DNA of 64,000 bases from Rhodococcus sp. IEGM 1409. Lineage in GTDB: Bacteria; Actinomycetota; Actinomycetes; Mycobacteriales; Mycobacteriaceae. The notes below the pieces were generated by a model. That model saw only the letters and a program-made list of their open reading frames with translations, ran no database searches and had not been told where the DNA came from. Shown here piece after piece: positions 17,367 through 25,829 of this stretch. Made by a program: the position numbers and the translations under genes. Location of the stretch: NCBI RefSeq assembly GCF_030056735.1, contig NZ_JASHKN010000006.1:62001-126000 (forward strand), given 5' to 3'. Position 1 is the first letter of the stretch; each line of letters starts with the position of its first letter.

Positions 17367-18392
17367 ATGCGCAAGGCGACCATTCGCGATGTCGCGGAAC
17401 TGGCCGGGGTGTCAACTGCCACCGTGTCGCGGGCACTGTCCGGATCCCGCCCTGTCTCGGACGAGCTTGCCGCGACGATCAAACGAGCCGCAGATTCTCT
17501 CGGATACTCGGGAAACATCATCGCCAGCTCGTTGCGTCGCAATCGGACGGACACTGTCGGCATGGTGGTTCCGAGTATCGCGAACCCCTTCTTCACTTCG
17601 CTGGTGGTCAACGTCGAACACGTCCTTGCTCAGCGCGGACTACAACTGTTCCTGTGCGATTCTCGTTCCGACCCCGACGTGGAAGCTCAGCGGCTCAAGT
17701 CGCTCGTCTCGCGGCAGGTGGACGGAATCATCATCAGCCCGTGCCACGGCGAATTGAGTGCCGAAGCAGTCCGAGCCAGCGCGGCAACGCTTCCGGTCGT
17801 TCAACTGGACCGGTTTGCAATGGATACGCAAACGGATTGGGTCGGTGTCGACGACGACGCCGCGCAATCCCTTGTGATGGAGCATCTGTCGGAGCGTGGC
17901 GCGCGATCGGCCGCCTTCATCAGTTCCGAGCTGACCAATTCGTCGACCGAACTTCGCCGGGCCGGATTCTTCCGCCATGCGGATCGAATGGGAATCGAAA
18001 CTCGTGACGAGTGGACACAACTCGGCGAGTACTCGATCGAGTGGGGGCGCACGGCCTCCAACACCATCCTGACCGGCAAGACTCGCCCCGACGCTCTGGT
18101 GTGCGCCGACGACTTGATCGCACTCGGCGTGTTGCAGACCTGCCATACATTGGGCATCGACGTTCCCGGCGACGTTCTGGTCACCGGTTTCGACAACATC
18201 CCATTCTCTGAGTTGTGCAATCCGCCGTTGACCACCGTCGGGCAGCCGCAGGAGAGAATCGCGGAAGAAGCTGTGCGCCTTCTGGATCAGGCGATGAACA
18301 ACTCTTCCGAGTCGACAGCCCACATTGCGCTTGCTCCTGAACTGATTGTCCGTCAGTCCACCGTCGGCCAAGCGGCGGCCACCGCACCGTAA
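17367..18392 (+). CDS. LacI-family transcriptional regulator
   Basis: 341 residues. The N-terminal helix-turn-helix and hinge are classical (ATIRDVAELAGVSTATVSRAL, then SLRRNRTDTVGMVVPSIANPFF), followed by a periplasmic-binding-like effector domain (VLVTGFDNIPFSELCNPPLTTV). ATG 17367 has GGGGGA upstream; the longer in-frame start at 17229 lies inside the operator region. Divergent from the eight-gene operon and presumably its repressor. Its last 40 bases overlap the end of the convergent M20 gene. Confidence 0.9.
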   Translation: MRKATIRDVAELAGVSTATVSRALSGSRPVSDELAATIKRAADSLGYSGNIIASSLRRNRTDTVGMVVPSIANPFFTSLVVNVEHVLAQRGLQLFLCDSRSDPDVEAQRLKSLVSRQVDGIIISPCHGELSAEAVRASAATLPVVQLDRFAMDTQTDWVGVDDDAAQSLVMEHLSERGARSAAFISSELTNSSTELRRAGFFRHADRMGIETRDEWTQLGEYSIEWGRTASNTILTGKTRPDALVCADDLIALGVLQTCHTLGIDVPGDVLVTGFDNIPFSELCNPPLTTVGQPQERIAEEAVRLLDQAMNNSSESTAHIALAPELIVRQSTVGQAAATAP

Positions 18393-19435
18393 GCAGCAAT
18401 TGCATCGTCCAGTTCCGAGACCTTGACGCTTTCGTTGGCCGCATGCATCAGCGAGGGAGTGCCCGGACCCCAGATCACGACGGGAGCGCCGGGGGCGGCC
18501 GCGGCCAGTACCGAAGCGTCGGTGAAGTACGAAACCGGTTCGGTTGCAACAGGGATCGGCAAGGTAGCCAACCACGGATCCGACGCGTCGGTACGCACAC
18601 CTCCCAGGTGAATCGACGTCTCGACCGAGTCGACCTCCGGTTGGGCGCGCCACCATGCGAGCAGGTCTGCGCCGTCTCCCACCGTGCGGTGATCGATCAC
18701 CGCACGTGCACTGTCCGGCACGATGTTCGGAGCCGAACCCCCGCCGACCAAGCCCAGGTTCCAGGTTTCGGCACCCAGAAACGCGTCCGACGACAGCGGA
18801 AGCTCACATCGAGCGCGGTCGACGACGTCAAGGAGTTTGAGGACGGCGTTCGTTCCGCGCTGCGGCGTACTCCCGTGCGCAGCTTTTCCTTTGACGGACA
18901 CTTCGAGCCACAGTGCACCGCGGTGCCCCAGATTGATTCGATTGCCCGTCGCCTCGGGAACGATGACGGCCCCGATCTCGAGATCAGCGACGGCGTCGGC
19001 CGAACGAACTGCACCGAGCGATCCGATTTCCTCGTCGCTCGTCAGCAGAAGTGCGACCGGGACTCCCCGTTCGAAGGCGTCGACTACCGCGGCAGTAGCG
19101 GCAACAAGACCGGCTTTCATATCCGATGTTCCTCTACCGAGGAACAATTCGCCGTCGACCTGCGCGGCATACGGATCGAACTCCCAGTCGGAGACAGTGC
19201 CCACCGGCACCGTGTCGACGTGGCAGGCGAACAGCAGTCTTGCCGCCGAGGGTGCTGCTTCGTTGGTGATCAAGGCCCAGGGGTGATTGCCGGTCGGGTC
19301 CGACTCCACCTTTGCCTGCGGCGCATGCGAGAGCACCAACGAGACAATCGAATCCATGGCTCTCCGCTGAGGAACTGCCTCTCCGGAGACCGTGTCGAGG
19401 GCTACCAGTTCCGAGAGAAGACCGAGAGAATCCAT
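18353..19435 (-). CDS. M20-family metallopeptidase (ArgE/DapE type)
   Basis: 360 residues. The metal-binding residues are visible in order: FACHVDTVP, GRGTSDMKAG, LTSDEEIGS (catalytic and bridging Glu), VIVPEATGN and the C-terminal LMHAANESV. DapE-type succinyl-diaminopimelate desuccinylase, acetylornithine deacetylase or a dipeptidase are all possible; the neighbours do not decide. The 3' end overlaps that of lacI by 40 bases on the opposite strand. Confidence 0.85.
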   Translation of the reverse strand: MDSLGLLSELVALDTVSGEAVPQRRAMDSIVSLVLSHAPQAKVESDPTGNHPWALITNEAAPSAARLLFACHVDTVPVGTVSDWEFDPYAAQVDGELFLGRGTSDMKAGLVAATAAVVDAFERGVPVALLLTSDEEIGSLGAVRSADAVADLEIGAVIVPEATGNRINLGHRGALWLEVSVKGKAAHGSTPQRGTNAVLKLLDVVDRARCELPLSSDAFLGAETWNLGLVGGGSAPNIVPDSARAVIDHRTVGDGADLLAWWRAQPEVDSVETSIHLGGVRTDASDPWLATLPIPVATEPVSYFTDASVLAAAAPGAPVVIWGPGTPSLMHAANESVKVSELDDAIAAYGAVAAAWPTVD

Positions 19436-19461
19436 GCACCCATTGTTGCACTGTCGCAGAT

Positions 19462-20079
19462 TCAGTGCGTTGCCAGCTGGGCGACAATGATGTAGTTGTC
19501 CTGCGTCGACTCCCCCTCGACGACATCACAATTGGCGAGGATCAGACGTCCCGGAACGGATTCGCGCAACTCGTGAGTGCCGAGCAGCGAACCTTTGTGC
19601 AGCGGCCCGACGGTTTCGACGTCGTACTCGAGCACTCCGTTCGGTGTGCCCAGCAGGACGTGATCACCTGGCTCCACTACCCGTAGCGCTCGGAACGGTG
19701 CTTCGCGAGTGGTGTAGTTGTGCCCGACGACAACAACGGTCTGTGTGGTCGACGTTCCTGGCAGTCCGCTCTCGCCCCACCACACCGGCAGTTCGTCGAC
19801 CGGATTCAGCTGCTGTCCACTCTCGCCGCCACGCATCAGTTTCTCCGAGTGCAACGGACTGCTCAGATACGTAACACCGGACGCAGACCTCACTTCGATC
19901 CGGTCGGGTTCGGCCGGATCGACGCTCACCGAAGCCGGCGCAGCCGCGATGTGCGACTGCACCGGCGAGCGGTCAGGTAGCGATCCCGAGTTCTCGCCCG
20001 AACATCCGGATACGAGGAGTGCGAGGATCGCTACCGCGGACAGACCGGCGTTACGCAGACGTGTTGCCCGTACCGTCAT
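19462..20079 (-). CDS. Lipoprotein-type class E/F-like sortase with altered active site
   Basis: 205 residues. Signal with a lipobox (LVSGC, Cys26) predicts a lipid anchor instead of the usual membrane helix. The sortase barrel follows, with catalytic His120 in VVGHNYTT and Cys184 in LILANCDV. The conserved catalytic Arg of the last strand is absent: the segment reads QDNYIIVAQL, with Gln193/Asn195 where Arg is expected. Its ATG lies inside the end of the Ala-rich surface-protein gene (29-base overlap), so the two are cotranscribed and the neighbour is the natural substrate candidate. Transpeptidase activity is therefore inferred with caution. Confidence 0.8.
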   Translation of the reverse strand: MTVRATRLRNAGLSAVAILALLVSGCSGENSGSLPDRSPVQSHIAAAPASVSVDPAEPDRIEVRSASGVTYLSSPLHSEKLMRGGESGQQLNPVDELPVWWGESGLPGTSTTQTVVVVGHNYTTREAPFRALRVVEPGDHVLLGTPNGVLEYDVETVGPLHKGSLLGTHELRESVPGRLILANCDVVEGESTQDNYIIVAQLATH

Positions 20080-21745
20080 GACGCTTGCGACGAACGACCA
20101 CCGTCGTAGCTGCTGCGGCCGCGGCGCCCACGACTCCGACGCCGATCAGCACAGCCGGCAGATTGGAACTGCTGCTACCGCTGGTGCTACTTGCAGTGTC
20201 ACCGAGAGCAAGCTCGACCGGAGGAAGGCTTCCGGCAAGTGCCGGATCACCGTCGGCGTCGGTGACGTAGTAATCGACGACGTCGAAGGCGCCCTTGTTG
20301 TTGTAGTAGCCGACCAGTTTGACACCGGTCTTGTTCACTACTGCCGTGGTCTCGTCGACCTTCGTGACTCCGGAACCGTCGTCTGTGTGCTCACCGATGA
20401 TCACTTCACCGCCGACGCCTGTTCCGTTGTCGATCTCCTTCTCGCCCTTGGCCTTGAGCTCGTCGACGATCTTCTGCGCTGCATCCGCTTCGGCCTTTGC
20501 GGCTGCCGCAGCGGCCTGAGCTTCCTTGGCCTTTGCAGCTGCGGCGTCTGCTGCGGCCTTCGCGTCTTCGGCGGCCAGGTAGAGGTCTTGCGCCTTCTTG
20601 CTCGCCGCTTCAGCAGCTTCGGCCTTCTTGGCAGCCTCGGCAGCCTTCTCGTCGGCGATTGCTCGCTTGTCGGTGGCCGACTCGCCCGCAGCGTCGGCTT
20701 CGGCCTGGGCCGTCTGCGCAGCCTTCGCCGCAGCGTCGGCGTCCTTCTGTGCAGAAGCCGCAGTAGCAGCCGCTTCGTCTGCGGCCTTACGGGCGGCGGT
20801 GGCAGCTTCTACCTCGGTGGCTGCCGCGGACTCAGCTGCCTTGGCCGTGGTTTCGGCGGCGGTGGCCACCTTCTGAGTCTCCCTCACGGTGACTGCAAGC
20901 TGCTTGGCATTCCACGCTGCTGCCAGCGCTTCGGCCTTTGCAGCGAACGCCTTCGCGAAGTCCCAGTTCTTGAGAGCTTCCTCTGCTTCCTTGTTCTTGT
21001 CATCGACCAGTTTGGCGTTCGCATCCGCGGCAGCCTTCGCGTCATCGGCTTTGGCCTGCAGAGCATCAGCCTCGGCGCGCGCCTTTGCGGCCTCTTCGGT
21101 CTTGGCCCCCGAACCGGCGGCCTTCGCTGCTTCCTCGAGTTCCGCAGCCTTGGCTGCGGCGGCGTCAGCTTCTGCCTGAGCTGTTTTTGCTACCTCTTTG
21201 GCATCGGCCGCCGCGGACGCCGCAACCTTGGCTGCCTCTTCGGCTTCCTTGGCAGACTGTTCTGCAGCCCCGGCCTCTGCCTTGGCCTGGGTCGACTCGA
21301 CTGCCGCCTTGGTTGCCTCGACGCTCGCCTGAGTCATTGCCTCGGTCGCCTTCACCGAAGTGTCTGTCGCTTCTGACGAGTCGACCCCTGCCGTCGCGGC
21401 TGCTTCGGCGGCCTTCGCTGCGGCGTCGGCTGCGGCTTTCGCTTTTGCTTCGGCTTCCGCCAGTGCTGCGGCGTCCGTCCCTGCGGTTCCGGCAGTACCT
21501 GCTTCTGCAGCGCCGGCTTCGGCCTTCTCGGGCGCGGTCTCGGTGCTTGTCGCCGCGTCGGCGTCGGTGGTGGGAACTACTTCTTCCTCGCCGCAGGTCA
21601 CAAGCGGATCCGCGCTCGGGGTACACACGGTTTCCGGCTCTGCCGATGCAATTCCCGTGCCGCCCACCGCCAATCCGAGAGCGAGTACGGCACCGGCGGC
21701 CGCAGAGCGGACCCTCCGAGAATGGGCGATGGACTTCTCCGACAT
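20051..21745 (-). CDS. Ala-rich coiled-coil surface protein with C-terminal membrane tail
   Basis: 564 residues from ATG 21745 (GAAAGG 9 bases upstream; the GTG at 21772 has no such site). Signal peptide with cleavage near residue 35 (GIASA-EPET), then about 350 residues made of Ala/Glu/Lys/Asp heptad-like text (AAAKAAEAAATA, KAEADAAQKIV) with almost no aromatic residues: a long alpha-helical rod. A non-helical domain follows (VGYYNNKGAFDVVDYYVTDADG), then a Ser linker, NLPAV at 528-532, a hydrophobic helix and RRKR. This layout mimics an LPXTG cell-wall anchor with a non-standard motif. Partner of the overlapping sortase gene. Confidence 0.8.
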   Translation of the reverse strand: MSEKSIAHSRRVRSAAAGAVLALGLAVGGTGIASAEPETVCTPSADPLVTCGEEEVVPTTDADAATSTETAPEKAEAGAAEAGTAGTAGTDAAALAEAEAKAKAAADAAAKAAEAAATAGVDSSEATDTSVKATEAMTQASVEATKAAVESTQAKAEAGAAEQSAKEAEEAAKVAASAAADAKEVAKTAQAEADAAAAKAAELEEAAKAAGSGAKTEEAAKARAEADALQAKADDAKAAADANAKLVDDKNKEAEEALKNWDFAKAFAAKAEALAAAWNAKQLAVTVRETQKVATAAETTAKAAESAAATEVEAATAARKAADEAAATAASAQKDADAAAKAAQTAQAEADAAGESATDKRAIADEKAAEAAKKAEAAEAASKKAQDLYLAAEDAKAAADAAAAKAKEAQAAAAAAKAEADAAQKIVDELKAKGEKEIDNGTGVGGEVIIGEHTDDGSGVTKVDETTAVVNKTGVKLVGYYNNKGAFDVVDYYVTDADGDPALAGSLPPVELALGDTASSTSGSSSSNLPAVLIGVGVVGAAAAAATTVVVRRKRHDGTGNTSA

Positions 21746-21878
21746 AGCGCTCAACCTTTCGGCCTTCTTCACGAAGACGACAATTCCGGCGTGGACAGCC
21801 TTTACTTCGTCGGCTGAGTTCCAGGCGTTACGACCGGTCGGTCCGAAAAGTTGGGAGCTTGTGTTCGATGCGCAGGAA

Positions 21879-22451
21879 TCAGGACCGCGGAACGCGCCCC
21901 ATCAGGTAGAACTCCGGATTGGGCAGCATGCCGGAAAAACTCGCCATTCGGTTGCTGAGGCCGAAGAATGCAGTGATCGCCGCAATGTCCCACGCGTCCT
22001 CGTTACCGAAGCCGTGCTCACGGAGAGCGTCGAAGTCGGCGTCGGCGATTTCGTGCGAGGCGGAGTTCACCTTGGTGGCGAAGTCGAGCATCGCGCGCTG
22101 ACGATCGGAGATCTCTGCGGTGCGATAGTTGACCGCAACTTGATCGGCAACCAGCGGCTTCTTCTCGTAAATACGCAGAATCGCGCCGTGCGCGACAACG
22201 CAGTACGTACATTTGTTGGCCGCAGAGATCGTGGTGACGATCATTTCCCGATCACCCTTGGTGAGCGCGGAATCTTCCTTGAGCATGATCGCGTCGTGGT
22301 ACGCGAAGAATGCCCGGAACTCAGCTGGGCGCCGCGCGAACATCAGGAAGACATTGGGCACGAACCCCGACTTCTCCTGGATCTCGAGAATCTTGGTGGC
22401 GATGTCCTCGGGCACCTCGGTCAATTCAGCCTGCGGAAAACGGGTGCTCAC
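21879..22451 (-). CDS. Peroxidase-related AhpD/CMD-like protein
   Basis: 190 residues. The carboxymuconolactone-decarboxylase/AhpD core with the redox motif NKCTYCVVAHG (CxxC plus His) and the downstream GNEDAWDIAAITAFFGLSNRM are characteristic of the uncharacterised peroxidase-related family. A thiol-dependent peroxidase function is inferred from the CxxC. It stands alone; the 153-base gap to the divergent AraC gene contains the promoter(s). Confidence 0.82.
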   Translation of the reverse strand: MSTRFPQAELTEVPEDIATKILEIQEKSGFVPNVFLMFARRPAEFRAFFAYHDAIMLKEDSALTKGDREMIVTTISAANKCTYCVVAHGAILRIYEKKPLVADQVAVNYRTAEISDRQRAMLDFATKVNSASHEIADADFDALREHGFGNEDAWDIAAITAFFGLSNRMASFSGMLPNPEFYLMGRVPRS

Positions 22452-22524
22452 TGTGCCTCCTGGTCAACCATCAATGTTCGATTCAAGATAATCACGATTA
22501 ACTGAGTTGTCCAGATGCATTTCC

Positions 22525-22543
22525 TGCCCGACTTTTTCGGGCA
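22525..22543. promoter_or_regulatory. Small inverted repeat between AhpD-like and AraC genes
   Basis: TGCCCGA and TCGGGCA pair around a 5-base CTTTT loop, about 60 bases before the AraC start. Either an operator or an RNA hairpin; nothing decides. Confidence 0.3.
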
Positions 22544-22605
22544 CGGATAGTCGGGTACGAACGAGGTGATCTGCGTAGCGTGAAATCCGTGAACAGGAAG
22601 ACACG

Positions 22606-23484
22606 ATGATCGACGGACTGAACCGCGCGCTCGAGTACATCGAAGGCAATCTGAGCGGCGAGATCGACACAGCCGAGATGGCAAGGCTGGCAACCACCTC
22701 GGAATATCACTTTCGAAGGATGTTCTCGGCCCTCGCCGGCATTCCCGTGTCGGAGTACATCCGTCGACGTCGACTGACCCTGGCCGGTGCCGAGTTGTCC
22801 GTCAGCAGGTCAGGAGTCTTGGAGACAGCCGTGAAGTACGGGTACTCGTCCGCGGAAGCCTTCACACGAGCGTTCACCACATTTCACGGAGTGAGTCCCG
22901 GCGCAGTCAAACGCGCTCCCGCCGTTCTCAAATCACAACCGAAACTTGTCATTCACTTGACGTTGGAAGGAGCCACACCGATGGACTACATGCTTGTGGA
23001 CAAACCTGCCTTGACGGTAGTCGGATTCAAAACCCGGGTACCGCTGGTTCACGAAGGTCCCAATTCTGCCATCGAAGATTTCACCCGCACCGTGGACAAG
23101 GTCGCGCTGCGAGGGTTGCGCGAGCTGTCCGATCAAGAACCGGAGGGAATCGTCAGTGTTGTCGACAATTTGGCGCATCCCAGAACTGAAGGCACAGAAC
23201 TGGATTACTACCTGGGAGTGGTCACCGGCAAAACCTCGCCCTCGGGCTTCGACGCGCTTTCGGTCGACGCACACACGTGGGCCGTGTTCACCGCCGACGG
23301 ATCGGCAATCGAGTCTGTGCAGTATCTGTGGCGAGATATCTACACGGAATGGTTCCCGGCCAACCCTTTTCGCTCCGTGCCTGGTCCCGAGATAATGCGT
23401 ACCGAGTACAACGACAATTTCACCGTCGCACGGTTCGAACTCTGGATTCCGGTCGAGAGCGAACTGAACGACGACGGCGCGTAA
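22606..23484 (+). CDS. AraC-family regulator with GyrI-like effector domain
   Basis: 292 residues. The double helix-turn-helix of AraC proteins occupies residues 1-110 (TAEMARLATTSEYHFRRMF, YGYSSAEAFTRAFTTFHGVSPGA). The C-terminal part (VVGFKTRVPL ... YLWRDIYTEWFPANPF ... FELWIPV) is a GyrI-like/effector-binding small-molecule domain, as in Rob and MarA-type drug sensors. Target genes are unknown; the divergent AhpD-like gene is the nearest candidate. Confidence 0.88.
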   Translation: MIDGLNRALEYIEGNLSGEIDTAEMARLATTSEYHFRRMFSALAGIPVSEYIRRRRLTLAGAELSVSRSGVLETAVKYGYSSAEAFTRAFTTFHGVSPGAVKRAPAVLKSQPKLVIHLTLEGATPMDYMLVDKPALTVVGFKTRVPLVHEGPNSAIEDFTRTVDKVALRGLRELSDQEPEGIVSVVDNLAHPRTEGTELDYYLGVVTGKTSPSGFDALSVDAHTWAVFTADGSAIESVQYLWRDIYTEWFPANPFRSVPGPEIMRTEYNDNFTVARFELWIPVESELNDDGA

Positions 23485-23486
23485 AG

Positions 23487-23525
23487 CAGCCGCCGGGTCG
23501 GTTGAAAGTCACGACCCGGCGGCTG
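23487..23525. terminator. Terminator between convergent AraC and pcaJ genes
   Basis: Arms CAGCCGCCGGGTCG and CGACCCGGCGGCTG pair perfectly over 14 bases around an 11-base loop. It begins 2 bases after the AraC stop. No clear T-run; typical of GC-rich actinobacterial terminators. Confidence 0.75.
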
Positions 23526-23547
23526 AGTACCGAGATGAAACAACCTG

Positions 23548-24195
23548 TCAAATAATCAGTTTCGCGCCGGTGGCAGCAACCACGTCGTCGACGCTGATGC
23601 CCGGCGCCGTCTCCACCAGACGGAGACCGTCGACAGTCACGTCGATCACGGCCATGTCGGTGATGATTCGCTGCACGCAGCCCTTACCGGTCAACGGAAG
23701 TGAGCACTCCTCGACGATCTTGTGCTCACCCTTCTTCGAGACGTGCTCCATCATCACGATGACGCGCTTTGCGCCGTGGACCAGATCCATCGCGCCACCC
23801 ATGCCTTTGACCATGTGGCCGGGGATCATCCAGTTCGCAAGATCCCCGGTGGCACTGACCTGCATGGCACCGAGCACGGCAACGTCGACCTGGCCGCCGC
23901 GGATCATGCCGAACGACGCGGAGGAGTCGAAGAACGAAGCACCGGGGAGAACGGTGATGGTCTCCTTGCCTGCATTGATCAGCTCGGGATCGAGTTCGTC
24001 CTCGGTGGGGTACGGCCCCACGCCCAGAACGCCGTTCTCCGAGTGCAATACGACGGTGATATCTGTCGGGAGGTAGTTCGGAACCAGCGTCGGCATACCG
24101 ATGCCGAGGTTCACGTACTGCCCGTCCTCGAGTTCGCGCGCGACGCGAGCCGCCATCTCTTCGCGGGTGAGTTTGGTGGGTAGTACAGAAGTCAT
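23548..24195 (-). CDS. pcaJ: 3-oxoadipate CoA-transferase subunit B
   Basis: 215 residues of CoA transferase family I, beta subunit, with the catalytic Glu in [12 protein letters not shown] and [14 protein letters not shown] near the N-terminus. With PcaI it moves CoA from succinyl-CoA to 3-oxoadipate. ATG 24195 (MTSVLPTKL) overlaps the pcaI stop by 4 bases. The family also includes ScoB; the assignment to PcaJ rests on the position next to pcaHGBLRF. Confidence 0.9.
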   Translation of the reverse strand: MTSVLPTKLTREEMAARVARELEDGQYVNLGIGMPTLVPNYLPTDITVVLHSENGVLGVGPYPTEDELDPELINAGKETITVLPGASFFDSSASFGMIRGGQVDVAVLGAMQVSATGDLANWMIPGHMVKGMGGAMDLVHGAKRVIVMMEHVSKKGEHKIVEECSLPLTGKGCVQRIITDMAVIDVTVDGLRLVETAPGISVDDVVAATGAKLII

Positions 24196-24941
24196 GCTCG
24201 TACCGTCCGATTCTCGATGCCGACCGTCACCGGGCCGACGTGGACAACGCGCTGAACGTGAATGCCGGGCGTGTGAATCTCGGCTGGATCGAGCTCGCCT
24301 GGCTCGACGAGGTGCTCGACCTGCGCGATGGTGATGCGACCCGACGTTGCTGCAGCCGGATTGAAGTTCTGGGTACTCGCGCGATAGACGAGGTTGCCGT
24401 GCCGGTCGCCCTTCCAAGCATGAACAAGTGCGTAGTCGGCGACGATGCCGCGCTCCATCACGTAGGTGACGCCGTCGAATTCGCGAGTTTCCTTGGGCGG
24501 ACTGGCAACTGCGATGCCGCCATTGCCGTCGTAACGCAGTGGCAGGCCACCGTCGGCAACCTGGGTGCCGACGCCGGCCGGGGTGAAGAACGCGGGGATG
24601 CCCGCTCCCCCGGCGCGCATGCGCTCGGCGAGCGTGCCCTGCGGCGTCAGTTCGACTTCGAGTTCACCGGAAAGGTACTGACGCGCGAACTCCTTGTTGG
24701 AGCCGACGTACGAGCTGACAGTACGGCGGATCCGTCCCTTCTCCAGAAGTACTCCGAGCCCGAACCCGTCGGTGCCGCAGTTGTTGCTCACCGTTTCGAG
24801 TGAGGTGGCGCCCTGCTTGAGGAGCGCATCGATGAGGATCTCCGGCACGCCGACGAGTCCGAAACCTCCGACAGCGATCGTGACGCCGTCCGGCACGTCG
24901 GCGACGGCCTCGGCAGCAGTGGGAATGACTTTGTCCATCAT
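24192..24941 (-). CDS. pcaI: 3-oxoadipate CoA-transferase subunit A
   Basis: About 249 residues. The alpha-subunit signature [21 protein letters not shown] and [18 protein letters not shown] are clear. The start is uncertain: ATG 24941, ATG 24938 or GTG 24950 are all in frame with no strong ribosome-binding site, which may mean a very short leader. Divergent from pcaH, so both arms are likely controlled from the 168-base intergenic region. Confidence 0.88.
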   Translation of the reverse strand: MMDKVIPTAAEAVADVPDGVTIAVGGFGLVGVPEILIDALLKQGATSLETVSNNCGTDGFGLGVLLEKGRIRRTVSSYVGSNKEFARQYLSGELEVELTPQGTLAERMRAGGAGIPAFFTPAGVGTQVADGGLPLRYDGNGGIAVASPPKETREFDGVTYVMERGIVADYALVHAWKGDRHGNLVYRASTQNFNPAAATSGRITIAQVEHLVEPGELDPAEIHTPGIHVQRVVHVGPVTVGIENRTVRA

Positions 24942-25042
24942 GTCGATCACAGTAGCGTGAGGCGTACGTATTGTGAACCCTCGTGCGCATCCCGAACATT
25001 TTTCGTCCCCGGCATTGCCTGGGTCACATCTACGAACTATCC

Positions 25043-25079
25043 TGTTCGCAGAGCGCAACACATGTACACATTGCGAACA
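25043..25079. promoter_or_regulatory. Inverted repeat in the pcaI-pcaH intergenic region, candidate PcaR site
   Basis: TGTTCGCA (25043-25050) and TGCGAACA (25072-25079) are exact inverted copies. The first belongs to a denser half-palindrome GTTCGCAGAGCGCAAC that resembles IclR-type GTTCG-containing PcaR sites. PcaR is encoded downstream in the same cluster. Confidence 0.5.
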
Positions 25080-25109
25080 CCTTCACGTAACCGAACGACG
25101 AGGTTCCCT

Positions 25110-25829
25110 ATGCTGCATCTACCGCCGAGGTACCAGCGGCCGGCTGGCGTCAACGCCCCGGCCGATTTCGCGGACTACAAGACCACTTCACTTCGCCACC
25201 CGAAGCAACCGCTGAAGCTGCTCCCCCAGCGCCTCACGGAGCTCACCGGGCCGGTATTCGGCGAGGACCGTGTCGGAGCCGGCGAAAACGACCTGACCAT
25301 TGCCAACGGCGGCGAAGCACAGGGACAGCGCATCGTTGTCCACGGCCGTGTTCTCGACGGCGACGGAAAGCCGGTCCCCCACACACTGCTCGAGGTGTGG
25401 CAGGCCAACGCCGGTGGACGCTACCGCCACACCGGCGACAACTGGCCCGCACCGCTGGACCCGTTCTTCAACGGGCTCGGTCGCTGCGTGAGCGACGCGA
25501 ACGGCCACTACAGCTTCACCACGATCAAGCCGGGCGCCTACCCGTGGATGAACCACGACAACGCATGGCGACCGGCACACATCCATTTCTCGCTGTTCGG
25601 CACGGCATTCACGCAGCGCCTGGTGACGCAAATGTACTTCCCCGACGATCCGATGTTCTTCCAGGACCCGATCTACAACGCGGTACCCGAAGCAGCACGT
25701 CACCGCATGGTCAGCGTCTTCGACTACGACGCCACAGTCCCCAACTGGGCTCTCGGGTTCCGCTTCGACATCGTCCTGCGCGGCCGTAATGCCTCCGTAT
25801 TCGAGAACGAGGAAGACCACGATGACTGA
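25110..25829 (+). CDS. pcaH: Protocatechuate 3,4-dioxygenase beta subunit
   Basis: 239 residues. The intradiol dioxygenase Fe(III) ligands are visible in the beta-subunit pattern: Tyr in GGRYRHTGDNWP, Tyr in KPGAYPWMNHDN, and two His in RPAHIHFSLFG. It cleaves protocatechuate to 3-carboxy-cis,cis-muconate together with PcaG. ATG 25110 (MLHLPPRYQRP) has GAGG 6 bases upstream. The pcaG start overlaps its end by 8 bases. Confidence 0.95.
   Translation: MLHLPPRYQRPAGVNAPADFADYKTTSLRHPKQPLKLLPQRLTELTGPVFGEDRVGAGENDLTIANGGEAQGQRIVVHGRVLDGDGKPVPHTLLEVWQANAGGRYRHTGDNWPAPLDPFFNGLGRCVSDANGHYSFTTIKPGAYPWMNHDNAWRPAHIHFSLFGTAFTQRLVTQMYFPDDPMFFQDPIYNAVPEAARHRMVSVFDYDATVPNWALGFRFDIVLRGRNASVFENEEDHDD

Noticed and set aside
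19718-21376. A 552-codon open frame on the plus strand opposite the Ala-rich surface gene
   Set aside because: It is the antisense shadow of GCC/GCG-rich alanine codons; its translation is a low-complexity Leu/Gly/Cys/Arg mix with no domain, and it has no start signal.
20085-21750. The Ala-rich gene as a DNA tandem repeat
   Set aside because: The protein is repetitive in composition but the DNA units are not exact or of constant length; heptad-like coding is the simpler reading.
24192-24195. pcaIJ as a stand-alone succinyl-CoA:acetoacetate CoA-transferase (scoAB)
   Set aside because: The divergent position directly at pcaHGBLRF favours 3-oxoadipate CoA-transferase, although the sequence alone does not exclude the other.
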